From Candidatus Azobacteroides sp. (lineage in GTDB: Bacteria > Bacteroidota > Bacteroidia > Bacteroidales > Azobacteroidaceae), in the NCBI GenBank assembly GCA_009778655.1, contig WRFZ01000172.1, positions 1-46,783 of the forward strand: DNA of 46,783 nt, in the 5' to 3' direction. Positions 41,140 through 46,783 of this stretch are shown here, in pieces. Numbering within the stretch: position 1 is the first letter of the stretch; each line of letters begins with the position of its first letter. Under the pieces are notes generated by a model that saw only the letters and a list, made by a program, of their open reading frames with translations, ran no database searches and was not told where the DNA came from. The translations under genes were made by a program, and so were the position numbers.

Positions 41140-43437
41140 ATGAAAAAGGAAATTATTTTTCTGACAGCTTTTTTACTGTCGTTTGCACGCGGATTTTCGG
41201 AAAACGTTGTTGGAGACAGTGTTAAGAACATCCCTCTGCAAGAAGTGGAAGTGGTATCAGTTCGCGCTACCGATCGTACGCCGGTAACTTTTTCCGGTTT
41301 GGATAAGGAAACCCTCCGATCGGTCAATTTCGGAGCGGATATTCCTTTCCTGCTTTTGCTGACGCCGTCCGTAATTGCTACTTCCGACGCCGGAACCGGT
41401 ATCGGATACACCGGATTTCGGATTCGCGGTACGGATGCCAACCGTATTAATGTTACCGCCAACGGAATACCGTTGAACGATTCCGAGTCGCACGGCGTTT
41501 TCTGGGTCAATATGCCCGACTTCGCTTCTTCGTTAGAAGATTTGCAGGTGCAACGCGGCGTCGGGACTTCCACCAACGGCGCCGGCGCTTTCGGGGCGTC
41601 AATCAACATGAAAACGGAGAACATTCCTCTTCAACCCTACGGAGAAGCGAACGGCGGCTATGGTTCGTTCAACACCTCAAAAGCAACGTTTAAAACCGGT
41701 TCGGGAGTTCTCGGCAAGCATTGGGCGTTCGATGCCCGGCTTTCCTCGATTCGCTCCGACGGATTTATTGACCGGGCGTGCGTTGATTTGAAGTCCTATT
41801 TCGTTCAAGGAGCGTATTTCAACGAACGAACGATGGTTAAATTCATCACTTTCGGCGGGAAGGAAAAGACCTACCATGCTTGGGACGGGGTTCCGGATTA
41901 TATCCTCTTTCCGGTAGCCGGCGAAAAAGAAAACCGAACGTATAATCCTTCGGGATACATGGGCGACGATGCCGCCAGGAATCCCTTGTATTATCCGAAT
42001 CAAACGGATAATTACAAACAAACCCACTATCAGCTCAGCCTTTTGCAGGTTTTGAATCCACAGTTAAAATTCAATGTTTCCCTGCATTATACAAAGGGCT
42101 TCGGGTATTATGAAGAATATAAATCGGGAAGAACGTTGGAAGAATACGGATTAAAACCCTTTGAGTTGAACGGAGAACAGATTAAGAAAAGCGATTTGGT
42201 TCGGCAAAAGTACTTGGATAATGATTTCGGCGGTCTTGTATTCTCCATGGATTACAACAAGAATAAGGGAAATTTCTCGTTGGGCGGAAGTGCGAATCGT
42301 TACGACGGTCACCATTTCGGACGAGTGATTTGGGTGAAAAATTATGCCGGCGATTCGGATTTCGATCCGTTGCACGAATATTATCGCAGCAAAGGCGAAA
42401 AATCGGACGCCAATTTATATATACGGGGAAACTATTCGTTGACAAAGAATCTGAGTGTTTACGGAGATTTGCAGTTTCGGCGTATTGACTACACCATTCG
42501 AGGTAAAAACGACACGTGGGATTGGTTGGCCGGTGAAATGCAGAATTTGAACGTACATGAAATTTTTAATTTTTTTAATCCCAAAGCCGGTTTATATTAT
42601 CAATGGAATGCTCAAAACGTTCTGTACGGATCAATTGCAGCGGCACACCGGGAACCGAATCGGAACAATTACACCGATGCCGGAATCAATGAGATTCCCC
42701 AACCGGAGCGTCTAACCGATTACGAATTGGGTTATCGGTTCAATCGTAAAACTTGGGCTTTCGGCGCGAACTTATATTATATGGAGTACAAAGATCAATT
42801 GGTCTTGAACGGGAAAGTCAATGAAATCGGAGAGCCTTTGACTTCCAACGTGCCGAACAGCTACCGGACCGGAATCGAATTAACAGGCGGCATGCGAATC
42901 ATTCCCGGTTTGGAATGGAGCGGCAACTTGACTTTGAGCCGAAACAAAATCAAAAATTATACGGAATACGTTACGGTTTACGACAGCGACGGAAATCCGG
43001 AAGCGGAACAACAAGCCGATTATTACGGAACGACAAATATTTCGTTCTCGCCCGACGTCATTGCCAATAGTTTGTTTACATTTAAATATCGGTCGTTTAC
43101 CGCCGGATTTCATTCGAATTACGTCGGTAAGCAATACCTTGATAATACCGGTCGAACGGATGCCAATCAAACGCAGTCCCGAAAAAAAGAGCGAAGCATT
43201 GACGCTTATTTCGTCAATAATCTTCGGTTGGGTTATGATTTTTCATACAAAGGCCGGAAACAATTGTCCGTGCATTTATCCGTAAACAATTTATTCAACG
43301 AAAAGTACGAAACGAACGGTTGGGTTTGGTCGTGTTATTACCGTCAAGCCGACGGCAGTTTAGAGCCTTATACCGAAAAGAGTTATTTTCCGCAAGCGGG
43401 AATTAATATAATGACAAACGTGGCGTTGCGGTTTTAA
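41140..43437 (+). CDS. TonB-dependent outer-membrane receptor under TPP riboswitch control
   Basis: This 765-residue protein has a signal peptide (KKEIIFLTAFLLSFARGFS) and a short stretch with VVSVRATDRTPVTFSGL (TonB-box region). A plug domain (about 50-165, with GFRIRGTDANRINVTANGIPLND and LQVQRGVGTSTNGAGAFGASI) and a 22-strand barrel follow, ending in LRF. The TPP riboswitch in the leader strongly suggests import of thiamine, its phosphate or a precursor; THI-controlled TonB receptors are known in Bacteroidota. There is no N-terminal carboxypeptidase-like or STN domain. No thiamine synthesis or PnuT-like gene lies downstream. Confidence 0.92.
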   Translation: MKKEIIFLTAFLLSFARGFSENVVGDSVKNIPLQEVEVVSVRATDRTPVTFSGLDKETLRSVNFGADIPFLLLLTPSVIATSDAGTGIGYTGFRIRGTDANRINVTANGIPLNDSESHGVFWVNMPDFASSLEDLQVQRGVGTSTNGAGAFGASINMKTENIPLQPYGEANGGYGSFNTSKATFKTGSGVLGKHWAFDARLSSIRSDGFIDRACVDLKSYFVQGAYFNERTMVKFITFGGKEKTYHAWDGVPDYILFPVAGEKENRTYNPSGYMGDDAARNPLYYPNQTDNYKQTHYQLSLLQVLNPQLKFNVSLHYTKGFGYYEEYKSGRTLEEYGLKPFELNGEQIKKSDLVRQKYLDNDFGGLVFSMDYNKNKGNFSLGGSANRYDGHHFGRVIWVKNYAGDSDFDPLHEYYRSKGEKSDANLYIRGNYSLTKNLSVYGDLQFRRIDYTIRGKNDTWDWLAGEMQNLNVHEIFNFFNPKAGLYYQWNAQNVLYGSIAAAHREPNRNNYTDAGINEIPQPERLTDYELGYRFNRKTWAFGANLYYMEYKDQLVLNGKVNEIGEPLTSNVPNSYRTGIELTGGMRIIPGLEWSGNLTLSRNKIKNYTEYVTVYDSDGNPEAEQQADYYGTTNISFSPDVIANSLFTFKYRSFTAGFHSNYVGKQYLDNTGRTDANQTQSRKKERSIDAYFVNNLRLGYDFSYKGRKQLSVHLSVNNLFNEKYETNGWVWSCYYRQADGSLEPYTEKSYFPQAGINIMTNVALRF

Positions 43438-43457
43438 GATTTCCGATAGATTGTCTC

Positions 43458-43473
43458 TGTAGCGGATGCTACA
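43458..43473 (+). terminator. Possible weak terminator after the TonB receptor gene
   Basis: TGTAGC-GGAT-GCTACA forms a 6-bp stem with a 4-nt loop, followed by AGTTTTG, 21 nt past the stop codon. The T-run is short. Confidence 0.35.
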
Positions 43474-43566
43474 AGTTTTGAAATATTTTAGCCACTGTAT
43501 TGTCAAATTCGAAAAAAACATATAACTTCGCCGAAATATTACATTAATTTAATCAAAACGGTAATT

Positions 43567-44475
43567 ATGGAAGAAGCTTTTGACGAATTGAAAGCGAGAT
43601 ATCTGAATTTGTTAACAGATTACGGATTTCACAAGGTATTCGGGGTGAAAAATTTACTGATTGATTTTCTCAATCTTGCGATTCGGGAAGAAAGCTTGAT
43701 AACCGACATTCAATACCTTCCCCCGGAACAGTGGGGAAATTTGAAAACCGAGCGAAAAGCGATTTTTGACATTTTCTGTACCAATGAAAAGGGGGAATAC
43801 TTTATTGTGGAAATGCAAAAAGAAAAACAACCGTTCTTTCGAGACCGATGTCTTTATTATGCATCGTTGCCGATACAAAAACAGGCGCCTCGCGGAATTT
43901 GGGACTTCCGCTTGAAAGCGGTTTATATGATAGGTATTTTGGATTTCGTGCTTTTCGACGAATCGGAAGAAGATAAAGAACAGGTAGTCGAATACGTTTA
44001 TCTTGTTCGAGAGCGAACGAAAACGCAATATTCACATAAGTTAAAATTTGTATTCATCGAATTGCCGAAGTTCCGAAAGACGGAGAAAGAATTGAAAACC
44101 CGGTTTGACCGATGGTTGTTTATACTGAAAAACTTATATAAATTAAAAGAACGCCCGGCTTCAATTCGGGACGAGATTTTTGAGGAGTTGTTTCGCTTGG
44201 CTGAAATAAAACAATTAACAAAAAAAGATATGAGAACGTACAAGAAAAGTATAACGGATTATCATGAAGTTCGCAGCGCTATGGATTGTGCACGCGAAGA
44301 AAGTCGTGAAGAAGGTATAGCAGTAGGGATTGAGAAAGGCATAGAAAAAGGTCGTGAAAGAGAAAAGATTGCTGTCATTCAAAAATGTCTCCTAAAGAAT
44401 ATGTCAATAGACGATATTATTGACCTAACCGGCTTTTCAAAAGAGCAAATAATGGAGATGAAAACTAAAAACTAA
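43567..44475 (+). CDS. Rpn family / PD-(D/E)XK nuclease family transposase protein
   Basis: This 302-residue protein has TDYGFHKVFGVK near residue 17, FDIFCTNEKGEYFIVEMQ (D68, E82, Q84 of the PD-(D/E)XK core) and PFFRDRCLYYASLPIQKQ. These are the pattern of the PD-(D/E)XK transposase-like family related to Rpn recombination-promoting nucleases. The C-terminus has the usual repeated GIEKGIEKGRE helix and ends in MSIDDIIDLTGFSKEQIMEMK. Such genes are scattered in many copies in Bacteroidota. No inverted repeats flank it closely. It may cut DNA or act in defence; the exact role is unknown. Confidence 0.9.
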   Translation: MEEAFDELKARYLNLLTDYGFHKVFGVKNLLIDFLNLAIREESLITDIQYLPPEQWGNLKTERKAIFDIFCTNEKGEYFIVEMQKEKQPFFRDRCLYYASLPIQKQAPRGIWDFRLKAVYMIGILDFVLFDESEEDKEQVVEYVYLVRERTKTQYSHKLKFVFIELPKFRKTEKELKTRFDRWLFILKNLYKLKERPASIRDEIFEELFRLAEIKQLTKKDMRTYKKSITDYHEVRSAMDCAREESREEGIAVGIEKGIEKGREREKIAVIQKCLLKNMSIDDIIDLTGFSKEQIMEMKTKN

Positions 44476-44540
44476 CAGTTAAAAACTGCTTCATTCATTT
44501 GATAGCCGGTAGATTGCGGTAACATTTTCATCCGGATCCG

Positions 44541-44954
44541 TTATTGAAAGTCAACAATCCTTGAGCCGTCATCTTGCTCGACAATATCCACCCAAACGGT
44601 GTCGTCGGGTAACAAGGGTTCTACCTTTTCCGGCCATTCAATAAAGCACAAAGCTCCGCTGTCGAAGTAATCTTCGGCGCCTATATTCACGGCTTCTTGA
44701 AGGGAATTGATCCGATAAAAATCAAAATGATAGATTGTTTCTCCGGTTCGGTCCGACAGGTATTCATTGATGATGGCAAACGAGGGACTGTTAATCGTAT
44801 CCGAAACGCCTAATTCTTTACATATCGCTTTGATAAAAGTCGTCTTCCCCGCGCCCATTTTTCCTCTGAAAGCAAAAACGGAGCGGTTGCCCATGTGTTT
44901 AGTAAACTCTTCAGCCGCCTTGTTAATTGATGCTAAATCCTTAATTTCAAGCAT
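44541..44954 (-). CDS. tsaE: tRNA threonylcarbamoyladenosine synthesis ATPase TsaE
   Basis: This 137-residue P-loop protein has Walker [10 protein letters not shown] (31-39), [10 protein letters not shown] (switch region), HFDFYRINS and CFIEWPEKV near residue 108, the typical order for TsaE. With TsaB and TsaD it makes the t6A37 modification of ANN-decoding tRNAs. It is monocistronic, with its own promoter 27 nt upstream. Confidence 0.95.
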   Translation of the reverse strand: MLEIKDLASINKAAEEFTKHMGNRSVFAFRGKMGAGKTTFIKAICKELGVSDTINSPSFAIINEYLSDRTGETIYHFDFYRINSLQEAVNIGAEDYFDSGALCFIEWPEKVEPLLPDDTVWVDIVEQDDGSRIVDFQ

Positions 44955-44980
44955 AAATCAAACGACAACGATTTCGCACC

Positions 44981-45008
44981 CAAAAATAGAAGCGATCCAT
45001 GAGTTCAA
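44981..45008 (-). promoter_or_regulatory. Promoter of tsaE
   Basis: TATTTTTG (44981-44988) matches TAnnTTTG, with TTG (45006-45008) 17 nt upstream, slightly shorter than the usual spacing. Confidence 0.55.
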
Positions 45009-45087
45009 GTAACATTCGGATGATTTCCCTAACTTTTTCCACAATTCCCTGTTGTTTTAGTTATGAATTACGAAACAAAAACAGTTT

Positions 45088-45185
45088 AAACAAAAATAAT
45101 TCATAATTGACTGCCTTGAACGTTGTTTCATAATTCATAATTCATAATTCATAATTCATAATTCATAATTTATAATTCATAATTA
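45088..45185. repeat. Heptamer array with shared TTGACTGC motif
   Basis: After AATAATTCATAA comes TTGACTGCCTTGAACGTTG (45108-45126), a diverged copy of the motif at 41088-41106, then about eight CATAATT units up to the promoter of the DUF3127 gene. Confidence 0.85.
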
Positions 45186-45194
45186 AAAAAATTG

Positions 45195-45202
45195 TACCTT
45201 TG
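45195..45202 (+). promoter_or_regulatory. -7 element of the DUF3127-nuclease operon
   Basis: TACCTTTG matches TAnnTTTG and is 57 nt before the ATG. Its -33 position falls at the edge of the heptamer array. Confidence 0.6.
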
Positions 45203-45258
45203 CCTATTAAACTATCCTTTTCAGAAAAACGACGCAAGTTAATAAAAAGTTTACAGAA

Positions 45259-45627
45259 ATGCAAATAACGGCAAAATTAATTCAAATACTTCCGCTTCAA
45301 ACCGGAGTAAGCCGGAACGGAGAATGGAAAAAACAAGATATAGTTGTTGAAACAACCGACCGGTTTCCCAAAAAAATCTGTGTTTCCATTTGGGGCGATA
45401 AAATTCAGCCTTCGCAATTGAATCCGGGGAATACGTTCACTATTGATTTCGATATTGACAGCCGTGAGTTTAACGGTCGGTGGTACAACGACGTCAAAGC
45501 ATGGAAAGTCGAGCCGGTTGATGCGGCAAATAACACAACGGCTCCTCCGGTTATAAACGATCCGGGTTTTCCGGAACCTCCGCCTCCTCCTCTGCCAACG
45601 GATGAACCGGATGATTTGCCTTTTTAA
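45259..45627 (+). CDS. DUF3127 protein with SSB-like acidic tail
   Basis: In this 122-residue protein the first about 90 residues form a DUF3127 domain, an OB-fold related to single-stranded DNA-binding proteins (MQITAKLIQILPLQTG ... ICVSIWGDKI ... NGRWYNDVKAWKVE). A Pro-rich linker (PEPPPPPLPTDEP) leads to the terminus DDLPF, close to the DDDIPF tip with which SSB recruits repair enzymes. It lies 12 nt upstream of an AddB/RecB-like nuclease gene, so a role in recruiting nuclease or helicase to ssDNA is an attractive inference. Confidence 0.88.
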   Translation: MQITAKLIQILPLQTGVSRNGEWKKQDIVVETTDRFPKKICVSIWGDKIQPSQLNPGNTFTIDFDIDSREFNGRWYNDVKAWKVEPVDAANNTTAPPVINDPGFPEPPPPPLPTDEPDDLPF

Positions 45628-45639
45628 TTTACCGATACA

Positions 45640-46783
45640 ATGAGCGATACACATTCGACTCCTTTTCTTCGCTTGGTAGCCGACGATTTGCTCAAGCGAT
45701 TTGGAACGAATTTATCGGAACTTACGGTTGTTTTTCCGAGTCGGAGAGCGCGTTTGTTTTTTAACCGGTATTTGTATGAAGCGGTAAATCATCCGCTTTG
45801 GTCGCCGCAATACGTTTCGATTGACGAGCTTTTCGAAAGCGTATCGCCTTATCGCAATGCGGATCCGATTCAACTGACCGGCGATTTATATCAATCGTAT
45901 GTTTCGATTTATAATGCCCGATCGGAACAGCCTTTGAAAGAAACCCTCGACGAGTTTTTCTTTTTCGGGGAAATCCTGCTCCGGGATTTTGACGATATAG
46001 ATAAAAATCTGGTCAACCCGCGATTACTGTTCGACAATCTCCGTGATTTAGACTCGTTGAAAGACGATTTTTCCCATTTGTCCGAGAATCAACGGGAGGC
46101 GTTGAGTCGTTTTCGGAATATTTTTATCGGAGAAAGCGATCTGAAAACCGCTTTTGCATCCATTTGGAACCTGCTGGGAGACGTTTATTCCGAATTGAAA
46201 GAAAAATTGCGATCGAAAGGCATTGCTTACCCCGGTATGTTACTGCGAGAAGTAATCGAAAACGAATCCGGTGAATTTCCGGACAAGCCATACGTTTTTG
46301 TCGGATTCAATATACTGAACAAATGTGAAGAACATTTATTCAAGCGACTGAAACATAAATCTTTATTCTATTGGGATTATGACGCTTATTATCTCCGATC
46401 GGAAGCCGGGCGATTTATCCGAAATAATATAAATACCTTCGGTTCGGCTTTGGATGATTCCGGTTTCGATGTGTTTTTGAATCATCACAAGGAGATTACC
46501 TTTTTGGCTGCCTCGACCGAAAGCGGACAAAGCGGCGCCATTCCGTCTTGGCTCGATTCTTTGCGTCAATCAACGGATTTTAACGATCCGGATTCGGCGA
46601 TTGTGCTTTGCAATGAATCGGTTTTGCCGGCAGTGATACACACTATTCCTCCGACCGGAATCGAGAATGTGAATATCACCATGGGGTTTCCCATCACTCA
46701 AACGCCTATTGCCGGATTCATTCAAGTATTGACCGACTTGCAAACCAAAGGCTCCGGTTCTTCCGGCGCTTTTCATTACAAAT
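45640..46783 (+). CDS. PD-(D/E)XK / AddB-like exonuclease subunit (N-terminal part, runs off the window)
   Basis: The frame starts at ATG 45640 (MSDTHSTPFLRLVADDLLKR) and stays open to the end, 381 codons without a stop. The segment ELTVVFPSRRARLFFNRYLY is the start of an AddB/RecC-like inactive helicase fold. KPYVFVGFNILNKCEEHLFKRL and the later AIPSWLDSLRQ and ITMGFPITQTPIAGFIQ follow the order of Bacteroidota PD-(D/E)XK nuclease proteins involved in double-strand-break resection. The nuclease domain itself would be C-terminal, outside the window. It is cotranscribed with the DUF3127 gene. Confidence 0.85.
   Translation, partial: MSDTHSTPFLRLVADDLLKRFGTNLSELTVVFPSRRARLFFNRYLYEAVNHPLWSPQYVSIDELFESVSPYRNADPIQLTGDLYQSYVSIYNARSEQPLKETLDEFFFFGEILLRDFDDIDKNLVNPRLLFDNLRDLDSLKDDFSHLSENQREALSRFRNIFIGESDLKTAFASIWNLLGDVYSELKEKLRSKGIAYPGMLLREVIENESGEFPDKPYVFVGFNILNKCEEHLFKRLKHKSLFYWDYDAYYLRSEAGRFIRNNINTFGSALDDSGFDVFLNHHKEITFLAASTESGQSGAIPSWLDSLRQSTDFNDPDSAIVLCNESVLPAVIHTIPPTGIENVNITMGFPITQTPIAGFIQVLTDLQTKGSGSSGAFHYK

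Noticed and set aside
41133-41624. 163-codon antisense frame under the TonB receptor gene
   Set aside because: Low-complexity Pro/Ser/Thr-rich content mirrors the codon usage of the plug domain on the other strand; no promoter or homology is apparent.
43567-44475. Complete insertion sequence based on the Rpn/transposase-like protein
   Set aside because: No terminal inverted repeats or target duplication were found around the gene, so only the CDS is reported.

Overview
The window reads as a chromosomal segment of a Bacteroidota bacterium, most likely order Bacteroidales. Promoters carry the Bacteroidota -7 element TAnnTTTG, several of them with a TTG exactly 19 nt upstream. The proteins are also typical of the phylum: an S46 dipeptidyl peptidase, an HU-CCDC81/SPOR protein, a PspC/GIN-domain protein, a DUF3127 protein, and a 2006-residue secreted protein with a T9SS-like C-terminus. 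No rRNA, tRNA, CRISPR array or complete autonomous insertion sequence was recognised.

Layout. 1-3.8 kb holds a decayed GNAT acetyltransferase, a small outer-membrane beta-barrel protein, an AAA/DUF4143 ATPase whose promoter and start lie in a 3 x 40 bp tandem repeat, a remnant of a formamidopyrimidine-DNA glycosylase zinc finger, and an HU/SPOR protein. 3.8-9.5 kb is a minus-strand tripartite RND efflux operon (adaptor, pump, TolC). 9.5-17.8 kb is a tightly packed minus-strand housekeeping and peptidase run: C69 dipeptidase, phosphohexomutase, DUF2461, DPP7-type S46 peptidase, LytM/M23 peptidase, dxr. 17.8-24 kb is an accessory island: a damaged PIN/VapC gene fused to a GC-rich segment, an Abi_2 (AbiF/AbiD) HEPN protein preceded by a compact promoter-hairpin-U-run unit that looks like a small RNA, an operon with SPFH/GYF_2, membrane and zinc-ribbon/TPR proteins, a 182-bp MITE with 7-bp target duplications, and structured non-coding DNA.

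24-33.2 kb returns to core genes: YpfJ-type metallopeptidase, 7TM-HD (PgpH-like) phosphodiesterase, gltX, waaA, gamma-carbonic anhydrase, a PspC/GIN protein under a PadR regulator, and a four-helix-bundle (S23) gene embedded in heptanucleotide repeats. 33.4-39.4 kb is the giant secreted protein. 39.8-41.1 kb is repeat-rich and holds a HigBA toxin-antitoxin pair between about 70-bp inverted repeats, then a TPP riboswitch in front of a TonB-dependent receptor (41.1-43.4 kb), presumably for thiamine or a precursor. The right end has an Rpn/PD-(D/E)XK protein, tsaE, a DUF3127 protein with an SSB-like tail, and the start of an AddB/RecB-like nuclease gene running off the edge.

The strongest lead for something new is the AbiF locus, where a candidate roughly 54-nt RNA with its own promoter and terminator-like end sits directly in front of a HEPN effector. 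The other notable theme is a repeat family (CATAATT heptamer arrays, hairpin repeats with a compensatory base-pair change, a MITE) that shapes the intergenic regions and brackets the toxin-antitoxin module.
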